Source: Orobanche coerulescens
Lineage: Eukaryota > Streptophyta > Magnoliopsida > Lamiales > Orobanchaceae
DNA: 64,000 nucleotides
Assembly: GCA_033398695.1 (NCBI GenBank)
Contig: CM065814.1
Location: 17,232,358-17,296,357 of the forward strand
Direction: 5' to 3'
Below are positions 21,851-34,768 of the stretch, piece after piece; position 1 is the stretch's first letter, and the number at the start of each line of letters is the position of its first letter. The position numbers and the translations under genes were made by a program. Below the pieces are notes generated by a model, which was given only the letters and a program-made list of their open reading frames with translations, did no database searches and was not told the DNA's origin.

Positions 21851-22581
21851 ATGGACGAAATCGAAAATCGGAATAATCAAGTTGCAAAAGAGAACTTTAA
21901 TAGAATATTTTTCTCCAGTAACTGCTAATTCTCCTTTTTGCATAGAGTTGTCTACGACTAATGCAACTCATTTCGAACTTAAACCATCAATAATTCAACT
22001 TCTTCCATCTTTTCACGGTTTGGGAAGAGAAGATCCGTATATGCATGTCATGGAATTTCTCGATATTTGTTCTACTTTCCGATTCCAAAATTTCTCTGAC
22101 GAATCTTTCAAACTTAGACTATTTCCATTTTCTCTCAATGATAAAGGAAAATTTTGGCTAAATTCTCTTCAAGCAAGAACAATTAATAGTTGGGATCAAC
22201 TAGTGAATAAATTTCTCGCAAAATTTTTCCAATGTCCAAAACTGATAGTCTTAGAAGAGAAATATCCGAATTTTTTCAAAAAGAAAATGAAGAATTTTAT
22301 GAGTGTTGGGAAAGATTTAATGATTTAATCCTTAAGTGTCCCCATCATGGTTTTAAATATGGCGTTTGGTAAAATATTTTTATGACGGTTTAACTCCAAA
22401 CAATCGCCAATCAATCAATGCATGGTGGAAAATTTCTTCACCTTATTGGAGACGAAGCTTGAAATGCACTAGAAAATATGTCAATTGATTCACAACAATG
22501 GAATTCACTAGACTCTAGAGCCAAATCGATGCATACGACCCCAAAAAAAGGTGGAATTTATGAAGTTAAACAAGATGTTGA
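21851..22581 (+). pseudogene. Athila gag, copy A (N-terminal part)
   Basis: The likely start is ATG at 21851 (MDEIENRNNQVAKEN); a one-base shift then moves the reading to the frame with EYFSPVTANSPFCIELS and the retrotransposon gag core (FELKPSIIQLLPSFHGLGRE, DPYMHVMEFLDIC, FWLNSLQARTINSWDQLVNKF). A second shift leads to REISEFFQKENEEFYECWER and an in-frame stop after KYGVW. The same lesions occur in copies B and C, so they predate the duplications or reflect a shared source. At 22581 it is cut and joined to minus-strand copia sequence. Confidence 0.85.
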
Positions 22582-22595
22582 CATGTCCTTGCTTC

Positions 22596-24460
22596 TTACC
22601 CCTTTTTAGCGTCATCAAGACGTCCTAGGATCTCTAATGCAGCATCCTGTTTCATCTCGATGTTAGTCATTCTTTCTACAAGGGAGGAAAGTGCTTGCGA
22701 CATGTCCTTGATACATTTGTCGTGGGCTCGCAATTGAGAACTGTTTTCGATCATAGCACATGCGGTCTTGGCTTCAGCGATGCGTGTTTTGGTTGCCTCT
22801 TCCTTCAGGAGTTGCTCTTGCTTGTCTTCCATGATTTTCAGTGCTTGTTTGAATACTTCTGGAAAAATAATGAAGGCCTTGACTACTCCAGAAACTTCAT
22901 GCTGTAAGGTGGTCATCTCTTCCACGACAGAAGTATGCATCCAATTCAAGGCTTTTTCAACTGAAGACAGAGCATTCACTGCATCCTGGATGAATACAGT
23001 TTGAAGACCAAGAGCACGCAGGCGCTCTTTCCTAGCGGCAGAAATTGGAGAATCTGGTTGGGCGAAATCTTCAGAGCAGTTCAACCTCCTTAGATTCACG
23101 GTAGGGCGTGAACTAAGTTGGACATCCTCAGGTGTATTACCGTCCTCGGATTCCACGGTTGAAGGGGCGGGAGCAGCTTATTCTGGTTCGACGGCAGGGG
23201 GTTGAGTTTCCTCCTGTTGCGAAGGATTGTCGGTAGACATAGATACAGGAGGGACTGATTCCTCCTGTTGTCTTTCTGTGACAACTTCGTCTTCTTGAGC
23301 GGCGGCAGGCTCTGGTGCCTGTTCCAAAACTGTTCCTTCCTCCTCGACTTGAGGGACTGATTCCTCCTCATCGGGAATGTTTTCTTGCTGTGGCGAAGGG
23401 GGCTTGCTTCGAGTTGACGGCCCTTCGTCATCCTTTGGTGGAGAGGCATCTCTATCTTGAGCCTCTTCACGGCTCATTCTCAGACCAGCTTGTAAAGCAT
23501 CGTCGTCGTCGTCTGAGTCATTGTCATCGTTGTCTTTTGGATTTGGGGGAGAGTCCTCTGACTTATCTTTACCTTTCCTCCTTGCGTCAGATTTCTGCAG
23601 AAGATGGCTTTCAATCAGTTCTTTGCAGAAAGGATTATCCCATCGGATCAGGGGCTCAATTTCCATTGAGTCCGTCACTTCTGATACAAATCTTTCTTCT
23701 TGGCTCCATTCGCTCCAGTTGTATAATGATTCATACGGAGCTAGCCTGAAGCCTTTCCATTTCAGAAATCTTTCGTAGGCATGTTCGATCTGAACAGAGA
23801 GAAGGGTTTTGTGAATAATGGTGTCAGGGGAGGGACTGCGTACAACGTCTGGGTCCGCTGTAGCGAGGGGTTCCTCTACAGGTGTGGGATCCTGTAGGGA
23901 AGTGGGATTCCTTACAGGGGATGGTGCCCCGAAGGAAGATTGATCCTGTACGGGTGTGGAATCCCGCAATAGGAGAGGTAGCGTTTGGCTCCGTAGGGGC
24001 AGCCGACTCGCTAAAGTCTTTTTCGTTGGCAGATGTCCCATCATCCGTCCTAGCCGACAATGTCTCAGGATCTACTATCGTTACAGTAGTGGACACCTCT
24101 TCCACAGGGGTTGGGCCCTGGGGTTGTTCTTCAGTGGGTTGAGGCACGGTAGAAACTGCTTCGGAGGGCTTGGTGGATTTGACTTTAGAAAGCCTCCTTA
24201 GTTTCTTTTTTGGCTTCTCACCAGCAATGGGTTTCTTGCTGTGAGATCTTTTTCTCTTCTTTGAAGACTCCACGTCCTGGGACTTCAAAGACTCATCTCT
24301 TGGGTCTGCAGAGACTGGCATATATTTGGTTTTCGGGTGGTTGCAGACCATGGTGCTCTGGTTATACGCAGTAGGCTTGACGCCTCCTAGGTATATCCTG
24401 GAGCTATTCTTCATTGCATAAGCGGATTGCGACAGTCCGCATTTTGTCAAGATATGGTTT
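22596..24460 (-). pseudogene. Extra 3' ORF of the minus-strand copia, C-terminal part
   Basis: This continues in frame from 36184 once the nested element and one GGTTT are set aside (SFGLMLN at the right, then ILTKCGLSQSAYAMKNSS). It passes a lysine-rich nuclear-targeting-like stretch (SSKKRKRSHSKK), a proline/glutamate-rich variable region with a frameshift near 23900-24040, and an in-frame TAA at 23178-23180. It ends in about 180 residues with heptad-like leucine spacing, probably a coiled coil (VEKALNWMHTSVVEEMTTLQ). Such ORFs are often called env-like. I see no signal peptide or membrane segment, so an envelope role is not supported here. Confidence 0.75.
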
Positions 24461-25885
24461 TGTTAGGAATACTTGTTAAATTTTGATGATGTCATTAATA
24501 TAAAGTCAAATGTTTATTACTTGGCAAAAATGTAAGGAAGAACCAAATGAGTATCTTCCATAGGCCAAATATGTTAAGTATAGAACTTGGCAAAATGTAA
24601 AGAAGAACCAAATGAGTATCTTCTATAGGCCAAAAATAAGTTAGGCTAAAATCGGCTAAGTACTAAAGTACAGCTAAGTCCATCAGAGAGGATCAGCCGA
24701 GTCAAGTCAGAGTAGTTCTGGTCAACAAAAATTATCAGGAATATTTGACCAGACTGCAGCCAAGGTACCTCAGACAATTCACCTGATCAGTGAAGTCATA
24801 ATCAGTGAACATCAGAGAGGTCCAGACTGTAGAGAAGCTAACTGCTCATCAGCCTAGTCGAAGTCAGCCAAGTACTCCAAGTCCACGTCAGCATGCGTTG
24901 AAAAGTCAAGTATTACGGAAAGTCACATGCAACGTGAAGAGACAAAATTGGAGAGATTCCCGCAAGAGATATGATTTAAATAAATCATCCAGACCCACCT
25001 TGAAGACTTTAATCGTTTTATATTCAAAAGATTCGGCGCATCACATGCAGAGTCTTCACAACGGTCAGAAGATAAATTAAAATATGGGAATCCAGCCTTG
25101 CAACATTCAGAAAAGATTTAACAAAGAAGTCTCCCTCCAACGGACGGATTTGTTCAAAAGTTTTGCAACGGCTATAAGGAAAAGCTCAGAGATCGTGACC
25201 TATAAATATCCGAAGATTTGAAGCTGAGCATACCTCACCTTACGACAATTACCGGTGCGAACATACTTTCAAGCGATCAAAGCTTACAAGCAATCTTAAA
25301 GCGAAATACAAGCATCGTGAAAAGAGCGGTTCTAAAAGTTCATACTAAAAGAAGCTCTTAGTTGGAGAAGACAAAAACTCTTGTCTATAATCCTGAGTTC
25401 GGGGTACTTCACTGGTTGAAGTTAGAGACTGTAAAGACATCCAAGGATCGAGGATCAAGAGGTGCAAGGCAGTCAAGTGTGGTACAACGGCACGGATTTC
25501 CACTGGTTGGAAGCTGTTTTAGTTTTGTTTGAATCACTGTAATATTTATCACTGGTTGAGAATTATAGTGAATTCATCTCCAACTGGTTTGGAGAAAAGT
25601 GGATTAGTAGAGGATTACCCCACCTCTGAGACCACTATAATCGCCTGCGATCTTTACTGTTTTATTGCATCATACTTTAACTGCTGCATTCATTGTTAAG
25701 TGTTTCATTAGTTGCTTTCTATTCGTCATCAGCTGACTTCCGCATATATTAAAGAACAAACGACTCCAAGTCATTTGTTTACCTATCAGCTGAAGAAACT
25801 CACTCTTCGTGAAAAAGAGTTTAAGAGTTTCTACAAGTCTATTCACCCCCTTCTAGACTTGTACCTGGACGACTTGTGACCTACA
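24461..25885 (+). mobile_element. 5' LTR of plus-strand SIRE-like copia
   Basis: 1,425 bp from TGTTAGGAAT to GACCTACA. TATAAATAT at 25201-25209 is a likely TATA box. The LTR contains short internal repeats, such as AGAACCAAATGAGTATCTTC twice near 24540-24630 and CACTGGTTG several times at 25400-25560. Confidence 0.93.
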
Positions 25886-25887
25886 AG

Positions 25888-25899
25888 TGGTATCGGAGA
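25888..25899 (+). other. Primer binding site of plus-strand copia
   Basis: TGGTATCGGAGA follows the LTR by two bases. It matches the tRNA-Met primer site with two changes, including the last base. Confidence 0.8.
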
Positions 25900-25963
25900 G
25901 GTTGGTTCATTTATTTCTCGAACCAGATCTATATCAAAGATATATCTTTACTCTCATTTTATA

Positions 25964-27720
25964 ATGGAACACATGCATTCTAGACTCCCTGTGTTTTCAG
26001 TTGACGAGTATGATCTGTGGAAGATAAGGATGTAGGCACACTTATCTTCGATTCATGACGACATGTGGTGCATCATAGAGGATGGTCCATTCATCTTCGA
26101 GAAGGACAACACTCCAGAGGGAATCGCAGCAGGGGGGCCAGAGAAGATCCCTAAGAAGAGGACAGAGCTGACTCCAGAAGAAAGGAAGCTGGCCAACCTT
26201 GATAACCGGGCCAGAGATGTGTTATATCAAACTCTTGACAAATCCACCATGGTCAAGATAAAGAACTGCAAGAATGCCAAGGAAATCTGGGACACATTTG
26301 CTTTAATGTGTGAGGGAACGGAGCTAATCAAAGAAAATAAGTTGTCAATCGCTACTCAAAAGTTTGACAACTTCAAAATGAAGAATGGCGAATCCATAGA
26401 CCAAGTGGACACAAGGTTCACTGAGATTATCAATGAAATCAACTCCCTCGGCAAAACCTATGGCAACAGGGAAATGGCACTGAAGGTTCTCAGATCTCTC
26501 AATCCTGAATAGAGCATGAAGGCCGTGGCCATGACAGAGTCCAAGGATCTCAATAAAATAAAAATTCAAGAGCTGTTCTCTGATCTGAAGGCTTATGAGT
26601 TCGAGCTTCCAAGTTCATCCTCAACCGAGCCTGCAGAGAAGGGAATAGCCTTTGCAGCCGAGTCCCCCGCCAAGAGCCTATCTGATGTAAAGCCTCCAAA
26701 TCTATTAGATTTTGAGGAAGAGATGGCGTTTATAATGCAAAGGTTCAGCAACTTCCGGAAAAACTACTCCAAATACAAGAAAAATTATAAGGAGAATCCC
26801 AGAAGGAACCAGAAAGCCGGAGGCTGGAAGGTGGAATGCTACAACTGTCACAAGACAGGACACATCCAAGTCGACTGTCCTGAGCTTAAGAAGGACGAGA
26901 GCAATAAGGAGGTGGTCAGAAAAGAAGACCGAAGGAAGGCCCTCATCGGAGAAGACCAGGAGCATGTAGAATCAAGCAGCGGATTCTTTTCTGATGATGA
27001 TGAAGAGTATGACTGCCTGATGGCCAACTTAGTTGATGAAGAGGTAACTTCTAAACCCACCGGTTCAAATAATAGCTCAGCCATGTCACAAGATATGGAT
27101 CTGCACGAATCGATAAATCAGTTATTTAAAGATTTTGAAACACTCAAATCTGCACACCAAACTGTATCAGCAGAGAAGACTCAGCTGCAAAATGAGAATA
27201 GGCAGCTGAAAAATGATTTCGAAAAACTCAGCCTAGATCTGAATAAGGTTGAGATAACTGCAGCTGACTTTAAAAACCAGGCTAATGTTAATACAGCTGA
27301 GATAAACCGACTAACCATTTTACTTAAAGAAAAATCAGCTGCACTTGCTCATGCCAAATCTGAGTTTACTAAGCTGACACAGGTAAATAAGACTCAGGCG
27401 CAGGAAATAACCTCCCTGAAGGCGTCTTCAACCCTGGAAGAATTGTGTACCAATAAAAGGCCACTATATTCCAAATCAGGCCTTGGATATGATCCTCACA
27501 CTCCCTCTAGCTCTAAAAGAAAGTTTATCAAGGGAGAAACAATTGTCTCGACTGCTGAGCCTATATATAAACCGATATTTAAAAACAGGCAACAACCAAG
27601 TCACATGTCTAGTCGCAATGTTACACAGGCACCACCTAGAAAGGCGACTAGGCAATGGCCTGTGCAAAAGCAAGAAATTTGCATAACATGCCCACTATTA
27701 CCAACAACTCCCTAAAAACA
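25964..27720 (+). pseudogene. gag of plus-strand SIRE-like copia
   Basis: The start is ATG at 25964 (MEHMHSRLPVFSVDEYDLW). An in-frame TAG at 26033-26035 stands where the related minus-strand gag has Glu (RMEAHL), and another TAG at 26510-26512 follows NPE. Between and after these the frame is open. It carries a CCHC knuckle (CYNCHKTGHIQVDC, about 26838-26880) and a long coiled-coil-like segment (27080-27430). A frameshift near 27660-27715 leads into the Asn/Tyr-rich linker before protease. Confidence 0.85.
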
Positions 27721-28304
27721 GATTTCAAAATGGGAGGGGCAGATGGAAACCTCAAGGTTATTCCAATTTCCAAAATGAACAAGTGTGGAGACCACAAAGA
27801 TTCAATAATTGGTCTCAGCCAAGATTTAGAAATGGCCCACACTATCATAATTTTGAGGAATATCCAGTATACAATCCCAATAGGAGATTCAGACCTCGAC
27901 CTTACACACCTTATGAGGGTTATAATAATAATAACTACTTTCACAATCCAAGGAGAAATCAACTCTCCAGGAAAACAGCTAACCCCAAAGGACCCACACA
28001 TATTTGGGTACCTAAATCTCTGCTTGTCTGATTGCAGAAAAGGTGGAAGGACTACAACCACATCTCCACAAGCTCAAATTTTGGAGGTGAAGAATGGTTT
28101 GTAGATTCTGGATGCTCGAGGCATATGACCGGGAACAAGAAGATGCTGTCCAAATACACCAAAGAAAGAGGTCCCGATGTAACCTTTGGAGATAGCTCTA
28201 GAGGACAAACAAAGGGCTTTGGAGAGCTGCGCCGAGGAAATATTGTGATATCCAAAGTTCATTATGTCAAAGGGCTCAAATACAACCTCCTGAGCATAAG
28301 CTAG
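27721..28304 (+). pseudogene. Protease region of plus-strand copia
   Basis: A linker with NNNNYFHNPRRNQLSRK and GPTHIWVPKS is followed by a stop at 28029-28031. The aspartic protease motif WFVDSGCSRHMTG comes next (catalytic Asp codon at 28104-28106) and the frame runs to YNLLSIS before the next stop. Relatives read through both points. The protease would cut Gag-Pol within the particle. Confidence 0.82.
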
Positions 28305-29760
28305 TTCTGTGACGAGAAGAACCTAGTAGTCTTCACCATCTGGAAGTGTATGGTGATAGATATCTTATCTGGAGAAGTAAAGCTACAAGGTTTCAGAAGG
28401 AGAGATGTCTATATGATTGATTGGACCTAACTCCTATTTTCTATCCAAGACAGTAGCTGATAACGGATGGCTGTGGCACAAAAGACTATGTCACCTGAAC
28501 TTCAAGCCATCAACAAGATTAGTTCTCAGAAGCTGGTCAGAGGACTTCCAAATGAAGCATTCAAAAAGGAAGCGCTTTGTGATGTATGTCAGAAAGGAAA
28601 GCAGACCAGAGCATCATTCAAGCCAGTCCAGCCTACAACTCTTACAACAAGGATCTTAGATCTACTCCACATGGATGTATTTGGTCCTATCAAGCCAAGG
28701 ACTTTGAGCGGCCGAAAGCATGCACTTGTCATAGTAGATGATTATTCAAGGTACACTTGAATTATCTTCCTATATAAAAAGAGTGAAACATTGACCAAGC
28801 TACCTGAGCTGCTGAGAAGGATCCAGAATGAGAAATCCCTGTCCATAATCAAGATCAGATCAGATAGAGGAGGAGAGTTTCTCAACAAGGCGATAACCGA
28901 CATAAATGATCGAATGGGATCCAAAGATGAGCTCTCTGCAGCCAGACTCCCCAGCAGAATAGTGTTGCCGAAAGAAGAAACAGAACCATGAATTAAGCAC
29001 CAAGGTCCATGATTGCGAAGCGGACTGCCCAAAAGGTTCTCGGGTCAAGTCATCAACACACTGTCACACCTGCAGCAGAGTGTGATAGTAGGGAGACATG
29101 GCAAAACTCCCTATGAGGTTTGGAATAATAGAACTCCTATTGTTGCTTACTTTCATGTTTTTGGTTGTAAGTGTTTCATCCACAACAATGGTAAAACACA
29201 ACTAAATGCCTTTGATGCTAAAACTGATGACTGTCTCTTTATGGGATATTCACAAAGAAGCAAGGCATATAGAGTTTTTAATAAAAGAACCTTAGTTGTG
29301 GAGGAAACACCCCATGTTGTTTTTGATGAATCTACCGTTGAGTACAGGAAGCAAGTTGAGCTAATTGAGAACAAGCTCAAGTCAGCAACCCTTGAAGAAG
29401 TCACTGTACATGACACTGGAATGGTGGACTCACTGCATCACCAAGACCCAATCAGAGCTGAAGACCCAACTACAGATCAGACAGGATCACTGAACCTATC
29501 TGATCCAGTTGCCGCTGATGAAGACCCAGTTGTAGCTGATAAAGACTCACCTGCAGATCAGATCCAACCTACAGATGACAAGACGGTAGCTGATCCAGTT
29601 GCAGACCAGAACCCAGCTGATGCAGAAATCCAACAGAGCAATCTAACAGGGGGAACACACCCAGAAGAAGACGATATCCCCAAATGGCTCAAAGATCACC
29701 TAATCCAGCAAATCATCGGTAAGTTGACTGATGGAGTTAAGACAAGACAGTTAAACCTAC
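28305..29760 (+). pseudogene. Integrase region of plus-strand copia
   Basis: The pre-integrase zinc region (WLWHKRLCHLNF, then CDVCQKGKQ) is split by a frameshift near 28500. The catalytic core shows the two aspartates in LLHMDVFGP and IRSDRGGEF. A stop at 28758-28760 falls after DDYSRYT, and the glutamate region is scrambled after SAARLPS. From 29013 a long frame carries the integrase C-terminal part (KTPYEVWNNRTPIVAYFHVF, GCKCFIHNNGK) and an acidic Asp-rich linker with repeats of the type ADPVADQ. Confidence 0.82.
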
Positions 29761-31373
29761 CAGCAGGAATGGCTATGTTCTCATGCTTTATGTCACAAAT
29801 AGAACCTAAAACTACAGAACAAGCCCTAGAAGATTACTCTTGGATAAATGCCATGCAAGAGGAATTGGAGCAGATGGAAAGAAACAAAGTTTGGGAACTA
29901 ATGCATGCACTGATCACAAGAAAGTTATTGGCACCAAATGGGTGTACAAAAATAAGAGTGATGAAGACGGAGCTGTTGTTAGGAATAAGGCCAGACTTGT
30001 AGCAAAAGGTTATGCACAGTGTGAAGGAATAGATTTTGATGAAACCTATGCACCTGTTGCAAGATTGGAGGCCATCAGACTATTCCTCGCATATGCTGCA
30101 TTCAAGGATTTTGAAGTATATCAGATGGATGTAAAGAGTGATTTTCTAAATGGAATCCTAGAAGAAGAAGTCTATGTAGAGCAACCCCCAGGTTTTGTCA
30201 AAGGAGACAAAGTCTATAAGCTGTTGAAAGCTCTCTATGGACTTAAGCAAGCACCTAGAGCATGGTATGAAACATTGTCTGTGTTTCTTGAGAAAAATGG
30301 TTTTTGCAAAGGGAAAGTGGACAAAACACTATTCAGAGTAGAACACGAAGGCCACATATTAATAGTCCAGATATATGTGGATGACATCATATTCGGTTCA
30401 ACCAATCCAGAATTATGCGAGAAATTCTCCAATCTCATGCAAGGAGAATTTGAGATGAGTATGATGGGAAAGCTTAACTTCTTTCTCAGACTACAAGTTA
30501 AGCAGATGGAAAAAGGAATTTTCATCAACCAAGCTAAGTATACCAGAGACCTTATCAAGAGATTTGGAATGGAATCATCTAAGCCAGCAAGAATTCCTAT
30601 GAGCACAAGTACTCACCTGGATGCAGACGAGGAAGGCATATCAGTGGACTCAACCCACTACAGAGGACTCATTGGATCTCTTCGTACTCACCGCAAGGTG
30701 CCAGACATATCCTATGCCGTAGGAGTTTGTGCACGATTCCAGTCCAAGCCGAAACAATCACACCTAGATGCAGCCAAGAGGATAATAAAATACCTTAAGT
30801 CTACAATCAATGTTGGACTATGGTATCCCAAGGATGATAATTTCGAGCTGTCAGGATACTCAGATGCATTTCGCAGATGCAAAATCAACAGAAGAGCACT
30901 AGTGGAACGTGCCAATTCCTAGGAACCAGATCGATATCTGGTTTAGCAAGAAGGTGGTTCTAACTCTATCTCCACTACAGAGTCGAATACCTAGTCAGCA
31001 GTAGTCAAGCAGCATGATTTTATGGATTAGACAGCAGCTAAGGGATTATAATATCATTGCCAATGAAGTTCCTATCTGGTGTGACAACAATAGTGCTATT
31101 GCAATAACCAACAACCCAGTGTTGCATTCAAGGACGAAGCACATTGATGTTAAGCACCACTTCATCAGAGACCATGTGCTTAACAAAAGGGTTAGAATTG
31201 AAAGAGTCAGCACAGACTACCAGATAGCTGACATCTTTACCAAACCCTTGCCAGAAGAAAGATTTTTGGAGCTGAGCAGAGATCTTGGATTACTAGATTG
31301 GGAATCTAGTATCAAGCAAGTCAAGCATTTCAGAGGAAGGACGGACCCAGCTGAAGAATCAGATCCTAGCTGA
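29761..31373 (+). pseudogene. Reverse transcriptase and RNase H of plus-strand copia
   Basis: Copia RT motifs appear in order: W(I)[13 protein letters not shown], a short frame slip near 29900, [45 protein letters not shown], and the catalytic YVDD (30374-30385). The RNase H part (YSDA, 30857 region) is damaged by a shift and ends at a stop at 30920-30922. Its C-terminal half resumes at 31014 (WCDNNSAIAITNNPVLHSRT, HIDVKHHFIRD, ADIFTKPLPEERF). Confidence 0.88.
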
Positions 31374-31483
31374 TGCAGGCAAGAAGACGAAGGACGGACA
31401 AAGAAACCTAGCTGATCAGAATATCAGGCGAGAAGTCAACTCACCTGATGCAGAGCGGTCAACAGTCAACAAATCAGACCAAA

Positions 31484-34400
31484 ATGGCATCGTACTTCGA
31501 AGGCGTCAACCTGAAGGCGGTCAAAGACCAGATTATTTTCTCGCTGGTCGTCGATTTTGAAGGCCTATTGGAAGCTAATATGGAGGATTACGATGTGCTT
31601 GACCTAATTCGCACGATGAAGCTCAATGGGATCTACCCATTCCTGGACATCAGCCCTCAACATTTGTACAAGGAGGATGTTATCTCGTTCTATCGCGAAG
31701 CTTGTTTGATTCAAGATGGAATTCGAAGCACTGTTGGTGGAAGGCAAGTCGACATAACGCGAGAGTCGATTCGTAGAGTTTTTGGTATGAAGCACCGCGG
31801 TATAGCTGTCGAGGCACTCAAGCAATCCACAGCCGAAACCTGGAAGAAGATCAAAGAGGAGAATTTGCCGGAAAAGCTGAAACTCACGGCCAAGAGGAGC
31901 GAGATTAAAAAGGTTTATAGTTTTGCGTTGGACATAACCAACAAAATAATCATGGGGATGGCCGGCAGTTATGATCAACTGTCGTCGGAGAAATTTATGG
32001 TGCTGGGAGCACTAATTCAGGATGAAGAAATTGACTGGGCATATTACATATTTAGGCAACTCGTTCGAGAGGTCAACAAATCCGAATGGCTTGTTGATGC
32101 GAAGAGATTTAAAACAAAGCTGGCGTTTGGAATGCAGCTGAGTTGGATGCTGGAAAAGACAGGCATGGCGAAGGGAAGCACTGACCCCTTTCACCCCAAC
32201 AAAAGACTTGGTCATTTGGACCAAGAGACGCTGAGAAAATTGGGAGGCACTGGGAGAGCAGCTCAGATGTTGAAGGAGCTGCCGGACACAAGGTCGTACC
32301 CGAGATATTATTCATCAGGAGAGTCGGACTGACCTGCAGCCGAAATCCCAACTGCAGTCGAGTTAGACACCGAGTCCGACAACACTCCCATAGCAGTCCG
32401 ATTTAAGAGAAGGGGACCAGCCCCTGAAGGACCTTCTATCATGCAGTCATCACCAGAACCCTCTCCCAAGAGGCCTAGGAGACTGCAGTTTAGTGAGGAA
32501 GAGCAGTCAGATCATCATGCCAGCCCTACAGCCAGGTCACCAACTCACCTGGAAGATCAGCCTGCTCCAGGCAGTCTGGAGACTCGGATTGTGGCTGTCC
32601 TCACTCCAGCATACATTTCTGAAGAAGAAGAAGAAGAAGGTCTGATCATCTCTATCCCTGAAGCCAATTATACATTCAATCTGTTGGATAATAATGTTTT
32701 CAAACTGTCCATTGACCAATTACAGCTTGTTAAGCCACAAGCATTAAAACACACTTTTGTCAATATTTTTCAAGAGTGGAAATTTTTCAAAATCTCTGAC
32801 ATTCACAAATCTTCAGTCTTACATTGAAACTAGTGGTTGGGAGTATCCCCAAGCCACAGAGGAGGTACTGATTCATTTTTGCAAAGAATCAGACTTGGTT
32901 TTAATCCTCCAGAATAATTGGTTCATGTCTCATTTTAAAACCAACATGGACCAATATATCCATTCCATTATGTTAAGCATTTTTTATGGTTCCTTTCGAG
33001 AAGAGGAGGATGAAGAGAAAGAGATTAGGATTGAAGAGGTAGATGGAGATGAAGAAGTTGTTGTTTTAGTCGATGAAGAAGAAGAGCAGCAAGTAGAAGA
33101 AGAAAAGATTTTAGTTGAAAATCAATATGAGGAAGTTGAGAAAACAGAAGAGTTGAATGAAGAAGAAGAAGAAGGAGAAGAAGTCGAAAAGGAAGAAGAT
33201 GAAGGAGAGAAGGAGAATGATAAAAATGAAGATGATGACGCGGATAAAGGAGAAAAAGATGGGAAAGCTGATGATGATAATGATGATGATGAGGATGATG
33301 ATAACAATGAAGGAGGAGATAAAAGAGCTGAAAAAGAGAAAGAAAAAGATGAAGAAAAGGAAAAAGAAAATATTGCAGAAGAATAGGAGGAAGAGCAGGA
33401 GAAAGAGCAGGAGAAGGAAGATGGAGAAAAGGAGCCGGAGCCAGAACCGATACAAGAGGCTGCAGATAGGACTGGGGCACCGGCCCGGTACACCAACCTA
33501 GATGCGGAGTTAGCTGAGGACTCCAGATCAGGGACCCCAGAGAAGACCCCATCTGGAGTACCAGCTGCAGACAGAAGCTTGCAGTCCAATGGTTCAATTG
33601 CAGAAGGCTCAGGAGAGCACTCTCCACCAGCTCAGATATCACCTGCCTTGACTGAGCTGATCAGGCAGATAGTGAAAGATACGATTGGAGAGCTGCTGGC
33701 ATCTCAGGTCACTCCTGACCTTCAATCCATCAATGCAAAGATCGACACTTTGCTGCAGAGATAAGTTCCTCAGCCTTCTCCCCCTACCAACAACAGAATG
33801 CCATTTGGCATGTCTGATTGGATGAGCAGAATAGAGCAGCAATTGACTACCCTAGTTGATGCTGGCAAAAAGGGGGAAGATAGAGTTCAGGGGGAAGGAA
33901 GTAATCAAGGAGAGATAAGGGCAGAGCTAAGAACAAAAAAGAGGCAAGATATCCTTCAAATTGAAGGACCATCAAGCCTGAAAAGGAAGGGAGGATCAGA
34001 TCCGTAGCAGTGACCCGGCTGAAGGCAAGAAAAGGAGGACTAGAGGAGGTCTTGAGCCTGCTCTAGAGTGGGAAGGAAAGGAGTTGTGGTTTGTGGAGGA
34101 TTTTGTTCCATATGAAGCTCTGGAAATGTGGGGATCTGCAAGAAAGAAGTTTATCAGAGACTACTACATCTGGGAAATACTCCAGGATGATAATCTCTCC
34201 CCACAACAAATCTTCATAAATTTCATGGAGGCAGCCCATCCGCAACTCTGGGCTATTCTGAAGAAACATGCTGGGAAACTAAATGCCTATCCCAGGATTC
34301 CTTTATTCACTGCCAAAGATCCTCCTACTATGGAAAGAGGAGGTGCGTTGGATGAACTTACGCTACAAAGGAAAATCAAGAAGCTATGTCTTGAGAACAA

Positions 34401-34548
34401 ATTTTCATCCCAAGAAGAGCAAGCCTTCGCAGCCCTTGTCGTGAAAAGGAAGTATGGTCTTGCCCCAGTCAAAACAAGACCAATTGGAGCTAAACCCTTC
34501 AGACCTGCCAAACAGCCTATTCGAAGATGCAGAGGAAGAGGCAGATGA
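31484..34548 (+). pseudogene. Extra 3' ORF of plus-strand SIRE-like copia
   Basis: The likely start is ATG at 31484 (MASYFEGVNLKAVKDQ). About 280 residues form a compact helical domain similar in layout to the N-terminal domain of the minus-strand element. A TGA at 32330-32332 follows; the same frame continues with a basic patch (PKRPRRLQF). A frameshift near 32760-32820 leads to a Glu/Asp/Lys-rich stretch (33000-33400, with a TAG at 33384) and a short conserved helix (SPALTELIRQIVKDTIGELL). After further stops it ends in a basic tail (PIRRCRGRGR, stop at 34546-34548). Unbroken it would exceed 900 codons. Function unknown; no membrane segment or signal peptide seen. Confidence 0.72.
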
Positions 34549-34753
34549 CTCTTACTTATTTTTACTTGTAATGATTTATGTACTTAAAATTTTCTTGTAA
34601 AATTCAGACATGTACTTGTAAAATTAATTTTATAACAGTCCTTTTGAATGACAATTCCCAGTTGTCTCAAAAACTAGACTGACTTTAGTTTGTGTCTTGC
34701 ACTTAAGTGTAGACTTGATCATTTGATTACTTGTTTAAAGTTTTGCCATCATC

Positions 34754-34768
34754 AAAATAGGGGGAATT
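34754..34768 (+). other. Polypurine tract of plus-strand copia
   Basis: AAAATAGGGGGAATT directly precedes the 3' LTR start TGTTAGG, the expected site for plus-strand DNA priming. Confidence 0.88.

Noticed and set aside
23096..24201. Several plus- and minus-strand frames over the variable region of the extra ORF
   Set aside because: Only the minus-strand frames join, in order and frame, with the flanking conserved parts; the rest are shadows.
33025..33642. Leucine/serine-rich minus-strand frames opposite 33000-33640
   Set aside because: They are shadows of GAA-rich codons of the plus-strand acidic ORF region.
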